Assembly (NCBI GenBank): GCA_036741695.1
Contig: DAINRU010000015.1
Coordinates: forward strand, 1 to 48,834
Source: JAFANK01 sp036741695
Lineage (GTDB): Bacteria > Vulcanimicrobiota > Vulcanimicrobiia > Eremiobacterales > Eremiobacteraceae
Length of the DNA stretch: 48,834 nt
Direction of reading: 5' to 3'
The notes below the pieces were generated by a model. It was not told the DNA's origin and ran no database searches. It was given only the letters and a program-made list of their open reading frames with translations. A program made the translations under genes and the position numbers. Below, piece after piece: positions 34,781 through 42,856 of the stretch (position 1 is its first letter; every line of letters begins with the position of its first letter).

Positions 34781-35503
34781 ATGCCCACCAAGACCCCGAC
34801 CTTCTCCATCCAGCGCAGCGATGAGCGCTTCTGCGCCGACCACGGCTGGCTTAAGACGTGCCATTCGTTCAGCTTTGCCGAGTACCAAGACCCGAAGAAC
34901 CTGAACTGGGGAGCGCTGCGGGTGTTCAACGATGATCGCGTTGCCGCGGGGCAAGGTTTCCCACCACACCCCCATCGCGACATGGAGATCATCACCTACG
35001 TGCTTTCCGGAGAGCTCGAACACGAAGACAGCATGGGCAACCGCGGTATCGTCGGCCCGGGCGGCATCCAGTACATGAGCGCGGGCACTGGCGTCCGCCA
35101 TTCGGAGTTCAATCACTCGAAGACCGACGAATTGCATTTCGTACAGATGTGGGTGCTCCCACCGAAGATGGGGCTGCCTGCGCAGTACGGGCAGCGCGAC
35201 TTCACAGTGAAGGACCGCACGGGCAAATGGTTCCTCGCGGCAAGCGGCAAGGCCGGCGCGAACGCGCCTATCGCCTTGCAACAGGACGCCGCCTTTCTCA
35301 TCGCTCGGCTCGAGGGCGGCGGGATCAGCTATGCGTTCGACCCCGCCCGGCTGGGCTTTGTATTCGTCGCCGAGGGCTCGGTGGACGCCAACGGGCAGAC
35401 GCTCCAGTCCGGCGATGCGGTCCGGATGGCGGGCATTGGCGGCCTTACCGTTCAGGGAACCGGCGAACTGCTCTTGTGGGACGTGCCGGACCTGGGCGCA
35501 TAA
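34781..35503 (+). CDS. Pirin family bicupin protein (quercetinase-like)
   Basis: 240 aa bicupin. The N-terminal cupin carries the metal ligands GFPPHPHRDMEIITYVLSG, and HSEFNH provides the third His and the Glu. The fold continues QMWVLPP and a degenerate C-terminal cupin. Pirins of the YhhW type bind iron or other metals and some have quercetin 2,3-dioxygenase activity; many have unknown roles. GGAGGT sits 8 nt upstream within the hutU end, so it is translated with the hut pair. Confidence 0.93.
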   Translation: MPTKTPTFSIQRSDERFCADHGWLKTCHSFSFAEYQDPKNLNWGALRVFNDDRVAAGQGFPPHPHRDMEIITYVLSGELEHEDSMGNRGIVGPGGIQYMSAGTGVRHSEFNHSKTDELHFVQMWVLPPKMGLPAQYGQRDFTVKDRTGKWFLAASGKAGANAPIALQQDAAFLIARLEGGGISYAFDPARLGFVFVAEGSVDANGQTLQSGDAVRMAGIGGLTVQGTGELLLWDVPDLGA

Positions 35504-35523
35504 CGGCCGATATATTAGAGAGA

Positions 35524-36462
35524 ATGGCTGACACTGCACAGATCTCGCAAGAGGACTTCAGCTCGGCGGCCGAGGTCGCCCTCGGATTGCTCCGCGAGAA
35601 GGTCGGCATGTCGTTTTGGATGACCACGCGAGTTGCCGGCGACGACCTCGTCGTGCTCAGCACGGTCGGTAGCGGCATCGAGATCAAAAATGGCGACGTC
35701 TTACCCTGGACCGACACGATCTGCTGGCGCATGGTCGCAGGCAGCGGCCCACGGGTCGCTCCCATTGTCGCCGATATCCCCGCCTACTCGGCCGCACCGG
35801 CAGCGCAACAGTATAAAGTCGGGTCCTACATCGGCGCACCGCTCTCGCTCGGCGACGGCAAAGTGTATGGGACGCTCGCGGGGATGGACGCGCAGACCAA
35901 GAGCGACGATCTCAAACAGCATCTCTGGCTCGTCGAGATGGTCGCCGGACTTCTCGGTGCTATCATCAAGCACGAACAGGAAGCAAGCGAAGGAGCCGGA
36001 CAGGTCAGCACGGTCGAAGGCGAGGTCCTCGTCGACAAGCTGACGCAGACGTTCAACCGTCGCGCCTGGGACCGCGTGCTTGTCGCAGAGGAGGCGCGTT
36101 GCGCGCGGCACAACCACTCCGCCTGCGTCATCTGCGTCGACATCGACGCCCTACGCGCTATCAACGACGAGCATGGGCGCGAGCAGGGCGACACCACGCT
36201 GCTCAAAACGGCGCACATCCTCAAGCGCGCCTGTCGCGGATACGATATCGTCGCACGCACCGGTGAAGATGAATTCGCTATACTGGCCGTCGAGTGCGGG
36301 TTAAAAGGGGCGAAGGGCATCTACGACCGCATCAGCGGCGGGCTTGTCAAGGAAGGCATCAAAGCCTCGCTCGGTATTGCGCTGCGTAACGCCACGACCG
36401 GGCTTCCGCGCACCTTCGAAGAAGCCACGAACACCCTGCTCAACGCGAAGCGCTTGAAGTAA
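35524..36462 (+). CDS. GAF-GGDEF protein with a GEDEF active-site variant
   Basis: 312 aa, soluble. A GAF domain at about 5-150 (AAEVALGLLREKVGMSFWMTT, ICWRMVAGSG, IGAPLSLGDGKVYGTLAGMD) is followed by a GGDEF domain (about 170-312). Such domains make cyclic di-GMP from GTP. The motif reads RTGEDEF (247-251), with Glu for the second Gly, and the upstream metal segment DIDALRAINDEHGREQGD replaces the usual GHxxGD by GREQGD. The inhibitory I-site RxxD (RGYD at 238-241) is intact. It may be weakly active or act as a c-di-GMP receptor. It ends just before a repeat pair. Confidence 0.9.
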   Translation: MADTAQISQEDFSSAAEVALGLLREKVGMSFWMTTRVAGDDLVVLSTVGSGIEIKNGDVLPWTDTICWRMVAGSGPRVAPIVADIPAYSAAPAAQQYKVGSYIGAPLSLGDGKVYGTLAGMDAQTKSDDLKQHLWLVEMVAGLLGAIIKHEQEASEGAGQVSTVEGEVLVDKLTQTFNRRAWDRVLVAEEARCARHNHSACVICVDIDALRAINDEHGREQGDTTLLKTAHILKRACRGYDIVARTGEDEFAILAVECGLKGAKGIYDRISGGLVKEGIKASLGIALRNATTGLPRTFEEATNTLLNAKRLK

Positions 36463-36463
36463 G

Positions 36464-36535
36464 AACGGACCTAAAGGTCCGTTGCTTCAAGCGTCGTGCG
36501 TTCGAGTACAACGGACCTAAAGGTCCGTTGCTACA
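36464..36535. repeat. Two palindromic repeat units between the GGDEF and HMG-CoA lyase genes
   Basis: Hairpin 1 at 36464-36483 (then GCTTCAA) and hairpin 2 at 36510-36529 (then GCTACA). Both have the perfect AACGGACC-TAAA-GGTCCGTT core. Hairpin 1 begins 2 nt after the GGDEF stop codon. Hairpin 2 holds the end of the convergent HMG-CoA lyase gene: its TAG stop is in the loop (36517-36519), and its last residues VATDL come from the hairpin arm and the tail. Confidence 0.9.
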
Positions 36536-37437
36536 CATGCTTGATAGTATTTCGAGGTCAATGGATGGTCGAGATGCGGAGCAAGCAGAGACGACGCCGC
36601 AACGACCATGTCCACCGAAACGCCCGTTTCGATGCCCATACCGTCGAGCATGTAGATGAGATCCTCGGTGGCGAGGTTTCCGGCTGCTCCCGGTGCGTAG
36701 GGGCAGCCGCCTAACCCGCCCGCCGACGAATCGAAGATCGCCACCCCGGACTGCAGACCTGCCACGACGTTTGCGAGCGCCGTGCCGCGCGTGTCGTGGA
36801 AGTGAAGCGCAAGCCTGCCGGCATCAATCGTCTGCAACAGGAGAGCGCATATGTCGGCTACCTGCACGGGTGTCGCGACGCCGATGGTGTCGCCGATGCT
36901 GATCTCATCGATGCCGAGTTCGAGCAGCCGGCCCATCACCGCGACGACTGCAGCCGGTTTGACCGCCCCCTCGTACGGGCAGCCGAAGCAGGTCGAGATG
37001 TAGCCGCGCACTCTCATCGCGTGCTTCTTCGCAGACGCGACGACCGGCGTGAAACGCTCGATCGATTCGGCGATGCTGGCGTTGATGTTGTGTTTGTTGA
37101 ACGTCTCGGAGGCGGCGGTGAAGACGGCTATCTCGTGCGCACCAGCCTCACGCGCGCGTTCGAAGCCGCGCTCGTTGGGGACGAGCACTGGGTAACGAAC
37201 CCCGGTCTTGCGCCGGATGGCGCGCAGCACGTCGCCCGCGTCGGCGAGCTGCGGGATCGCCTTCGGACTGACAAATGACGTCGCCTCGATCGCGGGCAGC
37301 CCGGCTCCTGAGAGCGCGTCGATGAAGCGCACCTTCACGTCGGTCGGTATCGTGGCATGCTCGTTCTGCAAGCCATCGCGCGGCCCGACCTCGACGACGG
37401 TCACGCGCTTGGGAAGGGAGGCGAAGATGTGCGCCAT
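36517..37437 (-). CDS. mvaB: Hydroxymethylglutaryl-CoA lyase
   Basis: Splits HMG-CoA into acetyl-CoA and acetoacetate, the last step of leucine degradation. 306 aa TIM barrel: VVEVGPRDGLQNE (metal-binding Asp), LSGAGLPAIEATSFVSPKAIPQ, STCFGCPYEG, SIGDTIGVATP, LHFHDTRGTALAN (two His ligands), and SSAGGLGGCPYAPGAAGNLATED with the catalytic loop Cys. The final codons are repeat-derived and replace the C-terminal part. It is the last gene of the minus-strand leucine operon and follows the biotin carboxylase gene by 3 nt. Confidence 0.95.
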   Translation of the reverse strand: MAHIFASLPKRVTVVEVGPRDGLQNEHATIPTDVKVRFIDALSGAGLPAIEATSFVSPKAIPQLADAGDVLRAIRRKTGVRYPVLVPNERGFERAREAGAHEIAVFTAASETFNKHNINASIAESIERFTPVVASAKKHAMRVRGYISTCFGCPYEGAVKPAAVVAVMGRLLELGIDEISIGDTIGVATPVQVADICALLLQTIDAGRLALHFHDTRGTALANVVAGLQSGVAIFDSSAGGLGGCPYAPGAAGNLATEDLIYMLDGMGIETGVSVDMVVAASSLLAPHLDHPLTSKYYQACVATDL

Positions 37438-37440
37438 ACG

Positions 37441-39429
37441 CTAGGCTTCTGCCAGCTCGGCGAGCAGGTCACCGGCCATGACGCTCATGCCCACTTGTGC
37501 TGGGATTGCCGTGACCGAGCCCGGATAGGGCGCCACGATGGCGTGCTCCATCTTCATCGCTTCCATGACCACGAGGACCTGAAATGCCTTGACGGTTTCA
37601 CCCGGGGCGACGTTGACCTTCACGATCGTGCCGCTCATCGGCGCGGTCACGGACCCAGCGACGGCGTCGCCGCCGTGACGATGCGCCATCTCTGCGGCGT
37701 CGACCGGCGGGCGCTGGCGCGGGAAGGCGAACACCGCGCCCCCCAAGCTGACTGCGACACCGTCGCGAGTGCGCCAAGCTGCAAATCTCGTAGTGCGTGT
37801 GTCGGTGTGCACAATGCAGGTGCCGTGCGGGCCGGCAGTGACGAGCGCTGAACGATTCCCCAGCCGGCACAGCCACCCGTCGTCCGCGTAGCGCCACTGG
37901 GCCTCCGCCACGTCTTCTCCCATGCGCAGCATCCGCGCCTCGGCGGAGTGGCGCCAACCACCCAGCCGCTGCCACGGGTCGGCGCTGTCGTCGCGCCCGG
38001 CAGGCAATATCGCAAGCGCTCCGATCGCCGCGAGCGCTGCCCACGGGCGCTCAAGCTCGTTGCGCTCCACGAGGATCTGGGTACTGAAATGTTGAGCCAG
38101 GAAGCTCGTCGTCGTCTCCCCGCGCCGAAAGGCGGGCTGCTCGACCAGCCACTGCAAAAAGCCGATATTGGTCGCCACTCCGCCGATGACGTACTCGCGC
38201 AGAGCTGCGTCGAGCCGTTCGATCGCCGCCTCGCGCGTCGCGTCGTGGACGATGAGCTTGGCCAGCATCGGGTCGTAGGCCGGCGTGACCTCGGAGCCCG
38301 CTTCGACCGCGACGTCATTGCGCGCGCCTTGGATCGCTGGCGGTTCGAATGCCGTGATGCGGCCCGTGGCTGGGAGAAAATCGTGCGCCGGATCTTCGGC
38401 GTAGATACGCACTTCGATGGCGTGACCGCGCGGCGGCTTTTTCTCGATCTCAAGCCGGCCGCCGGCCGCGACGACGAGCTGAGCGCGCACGAGGTCCACG
38501 TCTGCGACCATCTCGGTCACCGGATGCTCGACCTGCAGCCGTGCGTTCATCTCAAGGAAATAAAAATGTCCGCTCTCATCGAGCATGAACTCGACGGTGC
38601 CCGCGTTGACGTAGCCCACAGCCTTCGCGATCGCGACCGCCGCTGCTTCGAGCTCACTGCGCAGCTGCGCACTCACCGCGGGCGAGGGACTCTCTTCAAG
38701 TATCTTCTGGTAGCGGCGCTGGATGGAACACTCGCGCTCGCCGAGCGCGAGGCAGGTGCCGTGCCGATCCGCTATGATTTGCACTTCGATATGCCGCGGG
38801 TCATGCACGTAGCGCTCCAAAAAGACCGTCGCGTCGCCAAACGCCGCCTGCGCCTCGCGCTGTGCGCTGTCGAGCGCCGGCCCGAGCTCGCGCAGATCCT
38901 CGACCAGACGCATGCCTCGCCCGCCGCCGCCGGCTGCGGCTTTGATTAGAAGCGGTGCGCCGATCGCGCGCGCTTGGGCTTCCAACACATCGCGCGATTG
39001 GTCGCGCTCGAGATAGCCGGGCACGACCGCAACTCCCGCCGCGATCGCCGTCTTCTTGGCGGCGATCTTGTCACCCACCGCGCGCATGGCCGCGGGAGAC
39101 GGGCCGATGAAGGTCACGCCTGCGTCAGCGCACGCTTTGGCGAACTCGGCGTTCTCTGAGAGGAACCCGTACCCCGGATGGATGGCTGCGGCGCGGCTGC
39201 GTTTGGCGGCGGCGATGATGAGGTCGCCGCGCAGATACGAATCGCGCGCCGTCGTGCCGCCGATCGCGAGCGCTTCGTCGCAGCAGCGGACGTGGAGCGC
39301 ACCGGCATCTGCATCTGAATACACGGCGATGGAACGCACGCCCATGGAGCGGCAGGTGCGCGCCACCCTGACGGCGATCTCGCCGCGGTTGGCGATGAGG
39401 ACCGATTCGAACGGCGGAGCTATCGCCAC
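37441..39429 (-). CDS. liuD: Methylcrotonyl-CoA carboxylase, biotin carboxylase/BCCP subunit
   Basis: ATP-dependent carboxylation of enzyme-bound biotin. 662 aa: ESVLIANRGEIAVRVARTC, IHPGYGFLSENAEFA, ATP-grasp LLIKAAAGGGGRGMRLV, ERYVHDPRHIEVQIIAD, and EMNARLQVEHPVTEM. A linking domain follows, and then the C-terminal biotinyl domain with MEAMKMEH (biotinylated Lys about 626). Acetyl-CoA, propionyl-CoA and methylcrotonyl-CoA subunits are alike in sequence; the assignment rests on HMG-CoA lyase and crotonase next door. The GTG at 39427-39429 overlaps the crotonase stop by 10 nt. Confidence 0.88.
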   Translation of the reverse strand: MAIAPPFESVLIANRGEIAVRVARTCRSMGVRSIAVYSDADAGALHVRCCDEALAIGGTTARDSYLRGDLIIAAAKRSRAAAIHPGYGFLSENAEFAKACADAGVTFIGPSPAAMRAVGDKIAAKKTAIAAGVAVVPGYLERDQSRDVLEAQARAIGAPLLIKAAAGGGGRGMRLVEDLRELGPALDSAQREAQAAFGDATVFLERYVHDPRHIEVQIIADRHGTCLALGERECSIQRRYQKILEESPSPAVSAQLRSELEAAAVAIAKAVGYVNAGTVEFMLDESGHFYFLEMNARLQVEHPVTEMVADVDLVRAQLVVAAGGRLEIEKKPPRGHAIEVRIYAEDPAHDFLPATGRITAFEPPAIQGARNDVAVEAGSEVTPAYDPMLAKLIVHDATREAAIERLDAALREYVIGGVATNIGFLQWLVEQPAFRRGETTTSFLAQHFSTQILVERNELERPWAALAAIGALAILPAGRDDSADPWQRLGGWRHSAEARMLRMGEDVAEAQWRYADDGWLCRLGNRSALVTAGPHGTCIVHTDTRTTRFAAWRTRDGVAVSLGGAVFAFPRQRPPVDAAEMAHRHGGDAVAGSVTAPMSGTIVKVNVAPGETVKAFQVLVVMEAMKMEHAIVAPYPGSVTAIPAQVGMSVMAGDLLAELAEA

Positions 39430-40196
39430 GTGGGGCGGCGCTTGTCCAGAAACGCCCGCAAGCCTTCTTGCCCTTCTGGGCTGATGCGTTGAGCCGCGAT
39501 GCGCTGGGCGGTCCATTGCCGCGCCTCGTCCGGCGCGAGGCCGCCGACCGTGCGCGCTATCCGCTTCGCCAGCCGCGCTGCGCCTGGACCGCTCGTCAGC
39601 AGTTCCTGGATCTTGGACTCGACCATCGCGTCGAGCTGTCCGGGTGGTACGAGTTCGTGGATGAGGCCGATGCGCAGCGCTCGCTGAGCGTTGAAGCGCT
39701 CGGCGGTCGGGAACAGCGCCCGCGCATGGGTCTGCCCGATCTTGCGCAACACGAACGGCGAGATCACCGCCGGAACGATGCCGAGCTTCGCCTCGGTGAA
39801 TCCGAAAAGCGCGTCTTCTTCGGCGAGCACGATGTCGCAGACCGCGATAAGCCCGGCGCCACCACCCAGAGCGGCGCCCTGCACCTTGGCGATGGTCGCC
39901 GCCGGGCACGCATCGATGGCGGTGAACATGTCGGAAAGACGCAATGCGTCCTCGTGGTTTTGCGCCTCGCTCAGCTCCAGCGCGGCGCGCATGTACTTGA
40001 TATCCGCGCCGCCGCAAAAGATCGCGCCTTCACCTTCGAGCACGACAACGCGGACGCGGGGCCGCTCGTCGAATGCACGGAAGATAGCCGTCAGCTCGGC
40101 GATGAGCTGCGCGTCAAGCGCGTTACGAACCTCAGGGCGGTTGAGGCGGACACGGACGACCGAGTCGTCGCCGGCAATCTTGATCGATTCGCTCAT
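39420..40196 (-). CDS. liuC: Enoyl-CoA hydratase/isomerase, probable methylglutaconyl-CoA hydratase
   Basis: 258 aa crotonase fold. VRLNRPEVRNALDAQLIAEL, IFCGGADIKYMR (oxyanion hole), VQGAALGGGAGLIAVCDIVLAEEDALFGFTEAKLGIVPAVISPFV with both catalytic Glu positions (about 111 and 131), RALRIGLIHELVP. Hydrates 3-methylglutaconyl-CoA to HMG-CoA if the operon is for leucine; crotonase folds are versatile, so substrate identity rests on context. ATG at 40194-40196; upstream sequence is occupied by repeats, which may alter its expression. Confidence 0.85.
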   Translation of the reverse strand: MSESIKIAGDDSVVRVRLNRPEVRNALDAQLIAELTAIFRAFDERPRVRVVVLEGEGAIFCGGADIKYMRAALELSEAQNHEDALRLSDMFTAIDACPAATIAKVQGAALGGGAGLIAVCDIVLAEEDALFGFTEAKLGIVPAVISPFVLRKIGQTHARALFPTAERFNAQRALRIGLIHELVPPGQLDAMVESKIQELLTSGPGAARLAKRIARTVGGLAPDEARQWTAQRIAAQRISPEGQEGLRAFLDKRRPTWR

Positions 40197-40209
40197 TCGT
40201 TGCTCCGGG

Positions 40210-40297
40210 AACGGACCTAAAGGTCCGTTGCTTCAAAAGTGCTGTTGCGTTCAAAGGTCCGTTGCTTCGTAAACGGATCTGAAAGTCCGTGCTACAT
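40210..40297. repeat. Three palindromic repeat units between the carboxyltransferase and crotonase genes
   Basis: Intact hairpin at 40210-40229 followed by GCTTCAAAAG. A second unit keeps only AAAGGTCCGTTGCTTC (from 40253). The third, 40272-40290, is degenerate (AACGGATC-TGAA-AGTCCGT, tail GCTACATTACC). A fragment CGTTGCTCC at 40198-40206 may be another remnant. The array lies between two genes of one operon and could act as an RNA processing or stabilising site. Confidence 0.85.
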
Positions 40298-40305
40298 TAC
40301 CGACG

Positions 40306-41913
40306 CTACATTCTGAAGATCCCGAACTTCGTCTCTCGGGCTGGCGCGTTTGCCGACGCTGAGATGCCCAGCGCGAGCACGGCGCGCGTCTGCGCCGGAT
40401 CGATGATGCCGTCGTCCCACAAGCGCGCGGTGCTGTGGTATGGATTGCCTTCGGACTCATACTTGTCCAGGATCGGCTGCGTGAACTCGCGCTGCTCGTC
40501 CGCCGTCATGGCTTTGCCCTGACGCTCGAGCCCTTCCATGCGCACGGTGAGCAGCACGCTCGCAGCCTGGGGCCCCCCCATCACGGAAATGCGCGCGTTG
40601 GGCCACATCCAGAGCTGGCGTGGGGCGTAGGCGCGACCGCACATCCCATAGTTGCCCGCGCCGAACGAGCCGCCGATGATGACCGTGAACTTCGGCACCT
40701 CGGCGTTGGCGACGGCCATGACCATCTTGGCGCCGTCTTTTGCGATGCCGCCTTCCTCGTATTGCTTGCCGACCATGAAGCCGGTGATGTTCTGCAAGAA
40801 GACGAGCGGCACGCCGCGCTCGCACGCCAGCTCGATGAAGTGCGTCGCCTTGAGCGCGCTCTGCGAGAAGAGGATGCCTTGGTTCGCGAGGATGCCGACC
40901 GGCTGCCCCTCGATGTGGGCAAAGCCGCAGACCAGCGTCTGGCCGTAGAGCGCCTTGAACTCATGGAATTCGCTGGCATCGACGATGCGCGCGATCACTT
41001 CGCGCACGTCGTAAGGTTTGCGCCAGTCGCGCTGCACGATGCCGTAGAGCTCCTGCGGGTCGTATTTCGGCGGGCGTGGCTCGCGCAGCGGCCAGGGGAT
41101 CTTCTTCTCGTAGGCCAGATTCGCGACGATCTCGCGCACGATGCCGAGCGCATGCTCGTCCGAGAGCGCATAATGGTCGGTCACGCCCGAGATGCGCGAG
41201 TGGACGTCGGCGCCGCCCAGCTCTTCCGCTGAGACGACTTCGCCCGTCGCGGCTTTGACCAGCGGCGGACCACCCAAAAAGATCGTCCCCTCGCCCTTGA
41301 CGATGACTGTTTCATCGCTCATGGCCGGCACGTATGCACCGCCGGCGGTGCACGATCCCATGACCGCCGCTATCTGGGCGATGCCTTCACTCGACATGCG
41401 CGCCTGATTGTAGAAGATGCGTCCGAAATGGTCGCGGTCGGGGAACACGTCCGCCTGCAGCGGCAAGAAGGCGCCGCCCGAATCCACGAGATAGACGCAG
41501 GGCAGATGGTTTTGTTCGGCGATCTCCTGAGCGCGCAGATGCTTCTTGACGGTCAGCGGGAAGTAGGTGCCGCCTTTGACTGTGGCATCGTTGGCGATGA
41601 TCACGCACTCGCGCCCGGAGATGACGCCGACGCCCGTGATGATGCCCGCCGCAGGGGCTTCTCCTTTGTACATGTCCCAGGCGGCGAGCGCGGAGAACTC
41701 GAGAAACGGCGTATCCGGATCGGTGACGCGCGCGATCCGCTCGCGCACCGGCAGCTTGTTGCGCGAGACATGCAGCGCCATGGCATCCTTGCCGCCGCCG
41801 AGGGCGACGTGCCGCGTGCGCTCTTGCAGCTCGCCGAGCAGGTCGTAGAAGTATTGACGGTTCGCTGCGAACTCGGGCGACGATGTGTCCACCCGCGTCT
41901 CAATTGTGGCCAT
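40306..41913 (-). CDS. liuB: Methylcrotonyl-CoA carboxylase, carboxyltransferase subunit
   Basis: Transfers carboxylate from biotin to the acyl-CoA. 535 aa, the exact length of typical MCC-beta. Signatures: RERIARVTDPDTPFLEFSALAAWDMY, GVISGRECVIIANDATVKGGTYFPLTVKKHLRAQEIAEQN, YLVDSGGAFLPLQADVFPD, GSCTAGGAYVPAMSDETVIVKGEGTIFLGGPPLVKAATGE, and GGSFGAGNYGMCGRAYAPR. The ATGY MYKGEAP signature near the front favours methylcrotonyl-CoA over propionyl-CoA. The start ATG at 41911-41913 is divergent from ftcD, with 64 nt between. Confidence 0.92.
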   Translation of the reverse strand: MATIETRVDTSSPEFAANRQYFYDLLGELQERTRHVALGGGKDAMALHVSRNKLPVRERIARVTDPDTPFLEFSALAAWDMYKGEAPAAGIITGVGVISGRECVIIANDATVKGGTYFPLTVKKHLRAQEIAEQNHLPCVYLVDSGGAFLPLQADVFPDRDHFGRIFYNQARMSSEGIAQIAAVMGSCTAGGAYVPAMSDETVIVKGEGTIFLGGPPLVKAATGEVVSAEELGGADVHSRISGVTDHYALSDEHALGIVREIVANLAYEKKIPWPLREPRPPKYDPQELYGIVQRDWRKPYDVREVIARIVDASEFHEFKALYGQTLVCGFAHIEGQPVGILANQGILFSQSALKATHFIELACERGVPLVFLQNITGFMVGKQYEEGGIAKDGAKMVMAVANAEVPKFTVIIGGSFGAGNYGMCGRAYAPRQLWMWPNARISVMGGPQAASVLLTVRMEGLERQGKAMTADEQREFTQPILDKYESEGNPYHSTARLWDDGIIDPAQTRAVLALGISASANAPARETKFGIFRM

Positions 41914-41977
41914 GAGCAGGCGAAGAGTTACGCTTAGCAAGGGACGCAGCCTCCTAGGCGCTAACGGCGCATCGGCT

Positions 41978-42856
41978 ATGGCCAAGCTTTTCGAGTGCGT
42001 GCCCAACATCTCCGAGGGTCGTCGTGCGGACGTCATCGCGAGCATCGGACAGTTGGCGGCGAGCGCACCCGATGTCACGCTCATCGACACCCAGAGCGAC
42101 GCGTCGCACAACCGGTCTGTCTATACGCTCGTGGGCACGGGCGACGGGGTCGTGGAGGCAGCGCTGCGTCTTGCCGGCGGCGCCGTCGAGAACATCGATT
42201 TGCGCACCCACTCGGGCGAGCACCCGCGCATGGGCGCGGTGGACGTCATCCCTTTCATCCCGCTCGAGGGCGCGAGCATGGAAGACGCTGTGTTGCTCGC
42301 TCGGCGCTGCGCGCAAGGCTTGTGGGAGCGCTATCGCGTCCCATCATACTTCTATGAGAACGCCGCCTCACGGCCCGAGCGCCGCGATCTGTCAGCCGTC
42401 CGCAAAGGCCAGTTCGAAGGACTGATCACGGCCGTTAAAGAGCCCGACCGGCACCCCGACGTCGGGGAAGCGGCCCTCCACCAGAGCGCCGGTGCGACCG
42501 CGGTGGGGGCGCGCGACTTCCTCATCGCGTTCAACGTGAACCTCGCGACGGGAGACGTCAAGCTCGCCGAGCGGATCGCGCTTGCCGTGCGCCAGCGCAG
42601 CGGCGGGCTCATCGGGATCAAGGCGTTGGGCTTCGCCCTCCCCAATAACGTCGTCCAGGTCTCGATGAACGTCGTGAACGTCGCGGCCATCCCGCTGTAC
42701 CGGGTCACCGAACTCATCCGCGCCGAGGCAGCGGCAGCTGGCGTCAGCATATGCGGCTGCGAGCTTGTCGGCCTCGCGCCGCTCTCCGCGATCCTCGCCA
42801 GCGCGTCATACTACTTGCATGTCGAGAGCGTCGACCGCCGGCAGGTCACGTGGTAG
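41978..42856 (+). CDS. ftcD: Glutamate formimidoyltransferase
   Basis: Transfers the formimino group of formiminoglutamate to tetrahydrofolate. 292 aa covers the two transferase subdomains without the cyclodeaminase domain found in fused forms: LFECVPNISEGRR, DASHNRSVYTLVG, HSGEHPRMGAVDVIPFIPL with the catalytic His, YFYENAA, and IKALGFALPNNVVQVSMNV. The ATG is at 41978-41980; no ribosome-binding site is obvious. A separate cyclodeaminase would be needed to release ammonia and is not in the window. HutI is translated from within its stop codon region (7-nt overlap). Confidence 0.94.
   Translation: MAKLFECVPNISEGRRADVIASIGQLAASAPDVTLIDTQSDASHNRSVYTLVGTGDGVVEAALRLAGGAVENIDLRTHSGEHPRMGAVDVIPFIPLEGASMEDAVLLARRCAQGLWERYRVPSYFYENAASRPERRDLSAVRKGQFEGLITAVKEPDRHPDVGEAALHQSAGATAVGARDFLIAFNVNLATGDVKLAERIALAVRQRSGGLIGIKALGFALPNNVVQVSMNVVNVAAIPLYRVTELIRAEAAAAGVSICGCELVGLAPLSAILASASYYLHVESVDRRQVTW

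Noticed and set aside
37441..41913. Propionyl-CoA or acetyl-CoA carboxylase
   Set aside because: The biotin subunit alone does not decide, but the 535-aa carboxyltransferase with the MCC-type front, the crotonase and HMG-CoA lyase point to leucine degradation.
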